Source: Photobacterium lipolyticum (GTDB lineage: Bacteria > Pseudomonadota > Gammaproteobacteria > Enterobacterales > Vibrionaceae). From it: 64,000 nt of DNA. The first letter of the stretch is position 1; every line of letters starts with the position of its first letter. The translations under genes were made by a program, and so were the position numbers. Location: positions 372,001-436,000 of the forward strand of contig NZ_PYMC01000002.1 of assembly GCF_003026475.1 (NCBI RefSeq), written 5' to 3'. Of this stretch, positions 16,766 to 25,001 are shown one piece after another. The notes beneath the pieces are model-generated. The model was not told the DNA's origin. It saw nothing but the letters and a program-made list of their open reading frames with translations, and ran no database searches.

Positions 16766-17904
16766 CGCGCAGCCAGTAGTGGTTCTTCCGATTTTTCGAT
16801 ACGTATCTGCTGCTGTTGGTAAGCTTTGGCCATCATCGAATCAGGCTTGGCCCACGTTGATGGGCGAGCCGCCAATTGCTGAGATAAATAAGCCTGTCGA
16901 CTTAAATTGATCGGTGTAGAGATAACATCGAAAGCCGTCATAATAGTTAATGCTGGTAATCCGGTGAGGAACACTTCAGTAACATTCTGCCCATCTACTG
17001 TATCCAGTGCCCAACTCCCTATCCCCGTAGAATCAATGTAGGAGATGTCATCGATTTCTTTCTGTACTTCTCTTCGCTTTGCTTCAGCCAATTTTAAGTT
17101 TGCAGTCTCATCCGCTTTCTGTAGCCAGTATTGGGCCTGGTCTGTACTTTGCTTCAGCCCCTTCCCGGTCTGGTAGCGCTGGCTTACCGCCTTCATGGCT
17201 TTGGTATTGCCGGCTTTTGCCGAAGCCAGATCGGCTTGCGCGCGGGCGGCTTCAATGTTGTCGATCCAAAGTTGGGCCTGCTTTGCACTCTTAGCGACGC
17301 CTTTACCCTTTTGATAACGCTGAACCATCGCGGTCATTGCAGCGATGTCGCCCGCTTTGGCTGAAGCTAAATCAGCTTGTGCCATCACAGATTCGCGCTT
17401 CTGCTGCCAGTAGTTCGCTTTGGCTTTACTCTTGGCTACACCTTCTCCGTTTAGGTAGCGCTGAGCCATTTTCTCCATTGCGACGACATCGCCAGCCCGC
17501 GCAGCCATTAGCTCTGCGTTAACAGCCAATTTTTCACGCTTTTCAGCGGCCTGCTGATGCGCTCTTTTAGCGCTGGCCGTCAATTGTGTCGGCCCCAGCT
17601 CAACATTAATCCGCTGAGGCTCACCTTCTACAATATCTAGCTGTCTTACAAAAACTTGTTCATGCTCATCATCAACTTGTTTCTGTGCTCGCAGTGTTAT
17701 TTTCCCTGCGGGAACTATGGTGTCGACTTTTGGGCATTTTCCTTTGTATTTGTTATTTATAAATATCTTTGTTTCTATATCATTCTCGTCACACTTTACG
17801 CGAACAGCAGAATAACCAGCATAAGCAGTACCACTCATAAGCAGCGAACTTAATATTAAACATAAATAACGGGAGATATTTTTATAATATGGAAGTTTCT
17901 GCAT
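16762..17904 (-). CDS. Exported PEGA-like and Sel1-repeat protein
   Basis: About 380 aa. The signal peptide lies in KNISRYLCLILSSLLMSGTAYA. It is followed by a PEGA-like beta domain (about residues 30-105 with INNKYKGKCP and VPAGKITLRA), then three Sel1-like repeats of about 40 residues, recognisable by AGDVVAMEKMAQRYLNGEGV, AGDIAAMTAMVQRYQKGKGV and AGNTKAMKAVSQRYQTGKGL. The C-terminal 100 residues include a short hydrophobic stretch. Sel1 repeats mediate protein contacts. First gene of the three-gene cassette. The frame is open to 17946, but MQKLPYYK at 17904 with AGGAG upstream is the better start. Confidence 0.78.
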   Translation of the reverse strand: MQKLPYYKNISRYLCLILSSLLMSGTAYAGYSAVRVKCDENDIETKIFINNKYKGKCPKVDTIVPAGKITLRAQKQVDDEHEQVFVRQLDIVEGEPQRINVELGPTQLTASAKRAHQQAAEKREKLAVNAELMAARAGDVVAMEKMAQRYLNGEGVAKSKAKANYWQQKRESVMAQADLASAKAGDIAAMTAMVQRYQKGKGVAKSAKQAQLWIDNIEAARAQADLASAKAGNTKAMKAVSQRYQTGKGLKQSTDQAQYWLQKADETANLKLAEAKRREVQKEIDDISYIDSTGIGSWALDTVDGQNVTEVFLTGLPALTIMTAFDVISTPINLSRQAYLSQQLAARPSTWAKPDSMMAKAYQQQQIRIEKSEEPLLAAR

Positions 17905-17946
17905 TTTTATTATTGCTCCTAGAATTAATGGTTCCATCCAAAGCAC

Positions 17947-18284
17947 GGAATAATACGGGGATATCTAGAAGCATTAATTGACTAGCATCATTATTCCTTA
18001 CTAAAGCATTAATCAGTAATATCAAACCAGTGGCGCAAATAAATACAAGAGCAACGCTAAATAATGTTCGACACTATAAATACATATATTAATGACGGAT
18101 TATTAGACAATACAATCTCAGGGGACATGCCTATATGGTGTTGGGGAGGTAGAAATTTACGCAAAGCTTATGAAAGCAACGGGAAGTGATTTATTGTTAC
18201 TTCATCAAGTATCAATAACGTAAATGGGCGGAGTGCTTTGAGTATGGTGGATTTGAACCCTTGGTTCTCACAAGCGACAGATGT
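17947..18284. other. Intergenic region with a possible degenerate tRNA tail
   Basis: It holds the promoter of the envelope cassette. Near 18244-18272 the minus strand reads like a broken T-arm (GGGTTCAAATCC), but the stem does not pair and no full tRNA can be drawn. I see no coding gene. Confidence 0.3.
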
Positions 18285-18314
18285 AAAAAAGCCAGCAATT
18301 AAGCTAGCTTTTTT
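18285..18314 (-). terminator. Terminator of tRNA-Ser
   Basis: AAAAAAGC..GCTTTTTT arms flank an imperfect stem a few bases beyond the tRNA 3-prime end. On the minus strand it ends in six T. Confidence 0.6.
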
Positions 18315-18319
18315 GAATA

Positions 18320-18410
18320 TGGCGGAGAGATAGGGATTTGAACCCTAGATACGCTATAAACGTATGCCGGTTTTCAAGACCGGTGCTTTCAACCACTCAG
18401 CCATCTCTCC
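18320..18410 (-). tRNA. tRNA-Ser(UGA), first copy
   Basis: 91 nt on the minus strand, beginning GGAGAGATGGCTGAG and ending in encoded CCA. The acceptor stem GGAGAGA pairs with TCTCTCC. The anticodon loop CTTGAAA within the stem CCGGT/ACCGG gives anticodon TGA. A long variable arm (class II) is present and the T-loop is TTCAAAT. It is identical in every base I compared to the copy at 53881-53971. Confidence 0.96.
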
Positions 18411-18818
18411 AATGGCGCAAATAATACATAGCAATGAGGTGGCTGTAAAGCCCTGAAAACCCAACCGTTCATAATTTAAACAAACAGCACACGCTCAGCA
18501 CTAACCGTTTAAAAATAAAGCAATCAGTCCCCCTTAATCTCATTGCGCACGACCTTTGGAAGAAAGATAAATGAATAAACAAACGAGGCATTGGTGTGGG
18601 TGTGTGCATCAATGGCAAGACCTATGAAAAATTGATCTCAACACGCTTTTTTTACCGGGCTGGAATGAACCACGTTACGCCTTAAAAGGCCTCTGTCACA
18701 GCTTAATTTAGTGATAGTTTCATAATTTAGGATTGGCTCACAAACTGACACTTATCCGCTTAACTCTTAGTTTTTCATTTGGTAAAGATAAGTGGATTTC
18801 GACGCAGGGTTTCTATAG
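18411..18818. other. Intergenic region without a clear gene
   Basis: About 400 bases between tRNA-Ser and the small gene at 18828. It contains an open frame out of phase with the real gene but no codon pattern or ribosome site that supports it. Confidence 0.4.
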
Positions 18819-18827
18819 GAGGAAATT

Positions 18828-19025
18828 GTGTCTATCAACTCTATGGACCACACAGAAATTGCTGATGTTTCTTCTAAGTGGGATTACAAAGACGACGCCG
18901 CTTCAAGCATTGCTAGCAACAAAAAACAGCAGGCAGAAGCAAGAAGGCGTATTGAAATGCTACGGGATATCCGTGAAAGCGGATTAACCATTGATGAAGC
19001 AAAAGAGCTGGGATTGATCCACTAA
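18828..19025 (+). CDS. Small conserved charged protein
   Basis: 65 aa, starting at GTG with a strong ribosome site (TAGGAGG five bases before). The C-terminal half, ARRRIEMLRDIRESGLTIDEAKELGLIH, is a basic then acidic helical segment that looks like the short PA3496-type proteins of gammaproteobacteria; that family link is from memory and weak. No signal peptide or membrane segment. A hairpin terminator follows. Function unknown. Confidence 0.65.
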   Translation: MSINSMDHTEIADVSSKWDYKDDAASSIASNKKQQAEARRRIEMLRDIRESGLTIDEAKELGLIH

Positions 19026-19055
19026 CACTTTATGTCTATTACCTCTCAGGTAAAC

Positions 19056-19084
19056 AACTAAAGCGTCAATATGACGCTTTAGTT
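19056..19084 (+). terminator. Hairpin after the 65-aa gene
   Basis: AACTAAAGCGTCA and TGACGCTTTAGTT form a perfect 13-bp stem with an ATA loop, about 30 bases after the stop. The T-tract is part of the stem, so it may work in both directions. Confidence 0.65.
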
Positions 19085-19223
19085 ATGTCACTCTCCCCCT
19101 CCTCAAAAGACGGCTTCATTGGTAAAACCTATCAAACCAATAAGTAATACCTTCTTTTACTCACAGTCATAAATCGGTAGATTAGTTCCGATTGGTATAA
19201 TATTGAGAGAGCGGAAAGCACCT

Positions 19224-19664
19224 ATGACAACAATGACAACCCGTTGCCCACACTGCAAGGCACTGAACCGTATTCCTACAGAACGTTTAGAAGACACAGC
19301 AACTTGTGGTTCATGCAAAGAGAAGTTGCTTGATGGTAAGCCCGTTGAAGGCACAACAGAAAACTTTCTGTCGCTCATCCAAGGTGACACACCTGTTGTG
19401 GTCGATTTCTGGGCTCCGTGGTGTAACCCATGCGTAGGTTTTGCACCTGTTTTTGAAGATGTTGCTGCCGAACGCACAGGTCAGGTTCGTTTTGTGAAAA
19501 TTGATACTGAAGCACAGCAAGCGCTAGCGGCTCAATACCGAATCCGTAGTATCCCGACAGTTATGGTTTTCCAAAAAGGTCAAGTGATCGATAACCTGAA
19601 CGGTGCCCTACCAAAATCGCATTTTGATCAGTGGTTAAATGAAGCGCTGACTAAAACTAATTAA
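19224..19664 (+). CDS. trxC: Thioredoxin 2
   Basis: Cytosolic thioredoxin of the TrxC type, about 146 aa. The N-terminal zinc domain has CPHC and CGSC, the two CxxC pairs that define thioredoxin 2. The thioredoxin fold follows with the active site WAPWCNPC. The centre is CNPC rather than the CGPC of E. coli TrxC; I believe related marine bacteria may share this, but cannot check. The cis-Pro is in RSIPTVMVF. The frame extends to a TTG at 19203, but the ATG at 19224 has GGAAAG about five bases ahead and starts the family sequence. Confidence 0.93.
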   Translation: MTTMTTRCPHCKALNRIPTERLEDTATCGSCKEKLLDGKPVEGTTENFLSLIQGDTPVVVDFWAPWCNPCVGFAPVFEDVAAERTGQVRFVKIDTEAQQALAAQYRIRSIPTVMVFQKGQVIDNLNGALPKSHFDQWLNEALTKTN

Positions 19665-19796
19665 TTTCATTGTTACGATTGAAGCCATCTACTTTGGTGG
19701 CTTTCACTTCTTTACTACGAAATTTCACCGGCCTTATATACTTAAAAATATTCTGCAGCGCCTTTATTCTGCAGAGATTTGGTAGGGTGGGCTTGC

Positions 19797-20648
19797 ATGC
19801 ATAATCACATCTCTTTTCGCTATTCATCAATGGTATTTTCCATACTTCTTCTTGCAGGCTGCAGTTCAACACCTGATAACGCTAAAACGACCGAATACCG
19901 CTTTTTGGACTCAACAAGAAGTTTTATAACGCTGAACGATAGCCGCCGTAATGGCGCGGTCGTGGATAAAGGCTACTTCTATCCTAAAAGTGCCTTCTCT
20001 TTCAGTTACCGTTACTGTGCTAAAAGCCCTTCCCATGCCAACCAGGATATAGTGGAATACCAGGCACTGGCCAAGCGTGTTTGTGATGCCAATAACGGCC
20101 AACTCATTCATCAGGAGTCAGGGACATGGTGCGTTTCTAACGCAAATACCGTCGCTGAATACCCACTTTTTTCTGCCCGTATTTCCAGTACTGAACTTTG
20201 GGCCGATCTATGCCTTGACGGCCCATTTGTGACGCTAAAGGTGATAGAAAACACTAATGCCCCATTAGGTAAATGGTACGACGCAGCACAAGTCTTGGGC
20301 TATCAACCTTATACTCGATACCGGAAATTGATTTTGGTGGATACCAACCAGGGTGCATTATATCTAGTGACAAAAGAGCCCGCTTCTGCTGAGTTATGGA
20401 ATGACGAAAGTCGGTATATTTATACCAATATTGGGCAGATTGTATGCCTGTACAATCAACCGGAAGGATCTGGCCTTGGCTATACTTATCGAGGAACAGT
20501 CCAGAGTGTCAGCAATGGCAGAGTAAAAGTACTGGCTACGACAAAATTGAAAGGAGATATTCGAACTGCCCCTGCATTAGAGCGGCTTGAGTGGCATCGG
20601 GAAGCCTATATTAACGCGGCGGCTAACGCTTGGTTCGTGTGCGGATAA
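19797..20648 (+). CDS. Predicted lipoprotein of unknown function
   Basis: About 283 aa, with a lipobox near residue 26 (ILLLAGCSS) after a short hydrophobic stretch, so probably a membrane-anchored periplasmic lipoprotein. The mature part has scattered cysteines (YRYCAKSP, KRVCDANNG, GTWCVSN, WADLCLDG, IVCLYNQ, WFVCG) but no motif I recognise. The frame opens at TTG 19779; the ATG at 19797 follows AGGGTGGG and is preferred. It is convergent with carbamate kinase. Confidence 0.72.
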   Translation: MHNHISFRYSSMVFSILLLAGCSSTPDNAKTTEYRFLDSTRSFITLNDSRRNGAVVDKGYFYPKSAFSFSYRYCAKSPSHANQDIVEYQALAKRVCDANNGQLIHQESGTWCVSNANTVAEYPLFSARISSTELWADLCLDGPFVTLKVIENTNAPLGKWYDAAQVLGYQPYTRYRKLILVDTNQGALYLVTKEPASAELWNDESRYIYTNIGQIVCLYNQPEGSGLGYTYRGTVQSVSNGRVKVLATTKLKGDIRTAPALERLEWHREAYINAAANAWFVCG

Positions 20649-20708
20649 ACCAGCAACAAAATGCATTATTAATAACGACAACATCTTTGCACTTAAAACA
20701 ATGCAATC

Positions 20709-20739
20709 ACTGTTTGCCCTTCAATGAAAAGCAAACAGT
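20709..20739. terminator. Hairpin between convergent genes
   Basis: ACTGTTTGC and GCAAACAGT form a 9-bp stem with a 13-base loop between the lipoprotein gene and carbamate kinase. The flanks are only moderately T-rich. Confidence 0.45.
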
Positions 20740-20776
20740 AATGATTAATCATCATGCGGTAACAAGCTGATAGTGA

Positions 20777-21706
20777 TCAATAGTAAACAATGCCTTCACC
20801 TTGAGTAACCAAGGTGCCAGCTTCATTTGTAATGATCTTATCTAAATCGAACAATGAGCCAATTGCCGAATTACCTCGACCTGTTTCGACAAACTTACAA
20901 ACAGCATCAATTTTCGGTCCCATTGAACCTGCAGGGAAATTAAATTCAGCTAAACCTGATGGTGTCGCTTGTTTCATTTCAGCCTGATCTTCTTTGCCGT
21001 AATTACGATAGATAGAGCCGTCGGTCAGGATAATAAATAAATCAGCATCAATTTTCTCTGCTAGTAGCTCAGCCGTCAGATCTTTATCAATGACACATTC
21101 AACACCAGTACTTTGGGTGCCTTCAAAGCAAACCGGCACACCGCCGCCACCACATGCAATAACCAAGTTACCGGCTTTCAGCAATGTTTCGATTTGTGGT
21201 AGCTCTACAATATTCTTCGGCATTGGAGATGGCACAACACGGCGATAGTAATCACCATCAGCTTTAAACTTCATTGATGATTCGGCCATGATCTCTTTGG
21301 CACGTTCCGCTGTATACACTGGGCCAACAAACTTCGTTGGATTAGCAAAAGCGGGATCTTCTCTGCTGACTTCGGTTTGGGTAACTAATGTTGCAATAGC
21401 AAGAGACTGATCGATATTGCGCAATTCCTGCTGCAGCATGTAACCCACCATACCGCAAGTTTGAGACCCTAAAACATCCATTGGATAAGGTGTCGTCTCT
21501 GGCGAATATTCTTGATAGGCTGCATTTTGTTCCATTAATAAACCAACTTGCGGTCCATTTCCATGTACAACTACAATCTCATGCTCTTTCGCGATTGCCG
21601 CAATGCTTGCTGCTGATTTTTTAATGTTTTCGCGTTGGTTTTCAGCAGTTAAAGCCTGACCTCGAGCTAAAAGTGCATTACCACCTAATGCTAATACTAT
21701 ACGCAT
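20777..21706 (-). CDS. arcC: Carbamate kinase
   Basis: 309-aa amino-acid kinase family enzyme that makes ATP from carbamoyl phosphate, or the reverse. It shows the N-terminal LALGGNALL, VVHGNGPQVG, the segment VIACGGGGVPV, and DKDLTAELLAEKIDADLFIILTDG. It stands alone here. The usual partners arginine deiminase and ornithine carbamoyltransferase are not in the window, so its source of carbamoyl phosphate is unknown. The upstream region is long and A+T-rich with a CRP/FNR-like site. Confidence 0.93.
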   Translation of the reverse strand: MRIVLALGGNALLARGQALTAENQRENIKKSAASIAAIAKEHEIVVVHGNGPQVGLLMEQNAAYQEYSPETTPYPMDVLGSQTCGMVGYMLQQELRNIDQSLAIATLVTQTEVSREDPAFANPTKFVGPVYTAERAKEIMAESSMKFKADGDYYRRVVPSPMPKNIVELPQIETLLKAGNLVIACGGGGVPVCFEGTQSTGVECVIDKDLTAELLAEKIDADLFIILTDGSIYRNYGKEDQAEMKQATPSGLAEFNFPAGSMGPKIDAVCKFVETGRGNSAIGSLFDLDKIITNEAGTLVTQGEGIVYY

Positions 21707-21885
21707 ATGATCGTATCTCCTATATTTATTAATGGAGTTATTATTTTATTTTTATAGGTTATCCCTATTAAATTAACGGAAGTCTTTTAATAGAAGATGA
21801 CAGATGTAATTATTTATCTTTAGTACATCTTGCTTTAAAGAATAATTAAAGTGGCGCTATGGTAAGTGAAAAAAAATAGGGGGAA

Positions 21886-21901
21886 TGTGATAAACATCAA
21901 A
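21886..21901. promoter_or_regulatory. CRP/FNR-like palindrome upstream of carbamate kinase
   Basis: TGTGATAAACATCAAA matches 9 of 10 key positions of the CRP consensus. On the other strand TTGATGTTTATCAC matches the FNR consensus with one mismatch. It lies about 180 bp before the arcC start, far for a class I or II site, so the role is tentative. Confidence 0.4.
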
Positions 21902-22242
21902 ATATCATTTCACTAGGGATAGGGGACAAGTAGAATTAATAGTCATTATACGATTAATTATCCGAGATTATGCTAGTAATCTGGCTGTAATGTCGTTTTT
22001 TTTTCGAATGATTCGTCAATAGTGAATATAATCTCAGTGATTTAAATCCTATAACCATTAATTTTAATCCAATTCTGCAGACTTGATCACAATACATTCA
22101 GCCAAATTCCGGAAAAGGCTCATTTAAGCATCATTTATGTCGTTATAAATGCATAAATTCCCTGAGGCCTTTCACGGGGGGCCTCTTCTTCGCCTGGCAA
22201 CGCTTTCAACCAAGAAAAAATCACTTATAAATGAAAATAAAG

Positions 22243-22266
22243 AAGGCAGCGAATAATCGCTGCCTT
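22243..22266 (-). terminator. Terminator of the adenylosuccinate synthetase-like gene
   Basis: AAGGCAGCGA and TCGCTGCCTT form a perfect 10-bp stem with an ATAA loop. On the minus strand it is followed by CTTTATTTTC. Confidence 0.75.
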
Positions 22267-22293
22267 TGCTACTTCAACATTTAACAAAACCGA

Positions 22294-23550
22294 TTAACGA
22301 TTGATCATCTGATCGCGCTCTGGGCCAACAGAAATCATTTTTACCGGCACGCCCATCAGTTCTTCAATACGCAACACGTAATTTTGTGCCGCCACGGGCA
22401 AGCTATCAAAAGTGCGGCAACCTGTAATGTCTTCATCCCAGCCTGTAAGCTGCTCATAGATAGGTGCCAGAGTCGACGTTTGTGGCCAGATAGGGTTCTC
22501 GCTATGTTCGCCATCATAAGCAACACAGATTTTCAGATCTTGCATACCGCTTAAACAGTCGATCTTCGTCAGTGCAACTTCCGTTGCGGCCTGAAGCTCA
22601 ACGCCGTTTCGGGTTGCTACCGCATCGAAATACCCCATATCACGAGGACGGCCAGTCACTGCACCATATTCATTAGCAGCTTCACGGAAGTTGTCTTGTT
22701 CAGCCATTGCAGTGATCAGCGTACCTGTACCCACCGATGAGCTAAAAGACTTTGCAACCGCAATAACACGCTCGGGGCGAAGTGCTGGCAAACCACTGCC
22801 GATACCCGCATACGCTGCTGTAACATTAGAAGAGGTTGTCCACGGGTATTCGCCAAACACTAAATCACGGCCGGCACCTAACTGCGCTTCAAAAAGCAGG
22901 TTCTCGCCTTTTGTTTGCAACGCCTTTAATGGCTCTGTCACATTACAAATCGCATCACGCCATGGCGCAGACACTTCCAGTAACCACTCGGTCATCTCTT
23001 CTGCTGTTTGAGAGAATTCAAACGTTGGATACAGCGCTTTTAACTGCGGTAATTTCCAGTCCAGCATAAACTGGATACGTTCAAGCAGTACTTCTGGCTG
23101 TTTCAGCCATCCGACCAGAATGCCTTTTTTCATCACTCGGTCGCCATAAGCGGGTGCTATGCCCTGGCGTGTTGAACCGTATGCACCGTCGCCTAAACGC
23201 TCTTCTTCTAAAGTATCTTCGATAGCGTGGAGTGGAAGACAAAGAGTCGCGCGGTCTGAAATACACATTTTGACGTTAACGCCTGCAGCTTTAATTTCAG
23301 CCAGTTCTTCAGACAACGGAGCAGGACTGATCACCATTCCCGGGCCTAGCACCGCAATACAGTCGGGATTAAATACGCCGCTCGGTAGTTGGTGTAGTTT
23401 GAAGGTACCGAAGTCGTTAACAACGGTGTGGCCTGCATTGTTACCCCCCTGGAAACGAATACTCGCAGAAGCTTCTCCTGCTAAATAATCAACAATACGG
23501 CCTTTACCTTCATCACCCCAGTTAGCACCAACAACAACGATAGACGACAT
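22294..23550 (-). CDS. Adenylosuccinate synthetase, divergent paralogue
   Basis: 418-aa GTP-dependent enzyme of the PurA family, joining IMP and aspartate to adenylosuccinate. It shows GANWGDEGKGRIVDYLA (P-loop; Asp of GDEGKG), GGNNAGHTVV (catalytic His), TRQGIAPAYGDR, and VTGRPRDMGYFDAV for aspartate and base binding. It is shorter than the 430-residue housekeeping form and departs from it at well-conserved places: TTGRGIGPAYED is STRQGIAPAYGD and TTGRPRR is VTGRPRD. I infer a second, specialised copy; a housekeeping purA should exist elsewhere. It is divergent from a LysR gene with 165 bp between, an unusual partner for purA. It has its own terminator. Confidence 0.87.
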   Translation of the reverse strand: MSSIVVVGANWGDEGKGRIVDYLAGEASASIRFQGGNNAGHTVVNDFGTFKLHQLPSGVFNPDCIAVLGPGMVISPAPLSEELAEIKAAGVNVKMCISDRATLCLPLHAIEDTLEEERLGDGAYGSTRQGIAPAYGDRVMKKGILVGWLKQPEVLLERIQFMLDWKLPQLKALYPTFEFSQTAEEMTEWLLEVSAPWRDAICNVTEPLKALQTKGENLLFEAQLGAGRDLVFGEYPWTTSSNVTAAYAGIGSGLPALRPERVIAVAKSFSSSVGTGTLITAMAEQDNFREAANEYGAVTGRPRDMGYFDAVATRNGVELQAATEVALTKIDCLSGMQDLKICVAYDGEHSENPIWPQTSTLAPIYEQLTGWDEDITGCRTFDSLPVAAQNYVLRIEELMGVPVKMISVGPERDQMINR

Positions 23551-23715
23551 GTTTTAATCTCCTCAAAAGCGAAGCCACTATCCTAGGCCCTCACAAGCAA
23601 TAAGAAAAATTAATTATTGTTATTAGCTTGATAAGGATTTCATATGGGATTAATGTTAATCAGAACTGAGGGAAGAGTTTCGAGAATCTACTCGCCCCCA
23701 AATACAGGATCACCG

Positions 23716-24612
23716 ATGTTAGATATCCATTGGCTCAATACCTTCGCAACCTTAGCCAAGCTGAAGCACTTTGGTAAAACAGCCACAGAACTACACATGA
23801 CACAGCCCAATGTGAGTTTACATATCAAGCAATTAGAACAATCCACACGGGTTAAATTGATAGAACGCAGTCCGTTCAGGTTAACTCAGGCGGGCTACCG
23901 CCTGCTGCAAAGTGCCGAACATACCCTGATGGAACTGCAAACCTGTCAGGCTGATCTGAATGCAATAAACGATCTTTGCCAGGGTACATTAACCATTGCA
24001 GCCAGTGATATTATTTCGCGCCTGTTGCTGATTTCGCCGTTCCAGTCATTTAAAACTGAATTCCCGGGTATTGATCTTTCTTTGCTCAATACCACGTCGG
24101 CACAGGCCGCTGAACTGGTGAAAAGTGCTAAAGCCGATCTCGGTTTTGTGATGGCGCAGAAGGAAAGCCAGCCGCTCCATTTTACTGAGCTTCAGCAAGT
24201 AAAATGGTGTGCGTTAGGTAACGGCCTTGCCGAATGGCAACAAGGAAAGATACAACCTCAAGAACGATTACAGGATGAACCAACGCTAATTTTGCTGGGC
24301 CACGATACCCGCACCCGTGATCTGATTGATTCAGCCCTTCCTCAGCTTAACCTGCCGAAATATCGTGTCATGGAAGTCGGTAGCGTCGATGCCCAGATAG
24401 ATTGGGCTGAAGCCGGATTTGGAGTGGCGATTGTGCCTGAGTTCTCCCTCCACCCTAAGCTGAATTTACAAACCAGCATCACGCCGTTACCCCAATTCCC
24501 TACTACCAGCCTGGGTTATATTGTGCGGCAAAACCAAATCCTTTCCCGCGCCATTAAGCAATTGCTGCTCTGGGTAAATGATGAAATAACGAGTTCTAAA
24601 AGAAAGGGATAA
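23716..24612 (+). CDS. LysR-family regulator divergent from the PurA-like gene
   Basis: 298-aa LysR-type regulator (HTH in FGKTATELHMTQPNVSLHIKQLEQ, then a linker helix and effector domain). The frame is open to 23644, but LysR proteins begin as in MLDIHWLNTFATLAKLKHF, and AGGATCACCG gives that ATG a ribosome site, so I start at 23716. It is divergent from the adenylosuccinate synthetase-like gene and its likely regulator. The effector is unknown. Confidence 0.85.
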   Translation: MLDIHWLNTFATLAKLKHFGKTATELHMTQPNVSLHIKQLEQSTRVKLIERSPFRLTQAGYRLLQSAEHTLMELQTCQADLNAINDLCQGTLTIAASDIISRLLLISPFQSFKTEFPGIDLSLLNTTSAQAAELVKSAKADLGFVMAQKESQPLHFTELQQVKWCALGNGLAEWQQGKIQPQERLQDEPTLILLGHDTRTRDLIDSALPQLNLPKYRVMEVGSVDAQIDWAEAGFGVAIVPEFSLHPKLNLQTSITPLPQFPTTSLGYIVRQNQILSRAIKQLLLWVNDEITSSKRKG

Positions 24613-25001
24613 TAAATTACAGTTTAATATCAAACATAAAAACCTGATCCAGTTCGCTGATAATATTGACCAGCGAACTAACCTCCCTCCACCTTCCCTT
24701 TCACATCAGAAGCTATTGAGTTTTATATTAGTTGATCACTGTCACAAGTATTACCGTTGCACCTCAACACTAAAAATATGCACCGAAACGATAAACGGTA
24801 ATTTCAGCATTCTGTACCTTGAACCCCGAACATAAAACTAAGGAAAAAATCGGGGAAATACCTATGAATGTATTTGGCACCCACTCTGAGATTATTAAAG
24901 GTGAAATCGAGCTGCTTTGTTAAAGCAATTCGAACTTTTTAATAAGCGTTGTATGACTTTTTAAAGTCAATTGATGTTTCCAAAGGTATTGGAGAATGGA
25001 T
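24613..25001. other. Intergenic region, promoter of the GH3 gene
   Basis: 389 bases, A+T-rich, no convincing gene or strong hairpin. Confidence 0.4.

Noticed and set aside
18244..18275. Possible second tRNA next to tRNA-Ser
   Set aside because: A T-loop-like sequence is present, but the stem does not pair and no acceptor or anticodon arm can be drawn.
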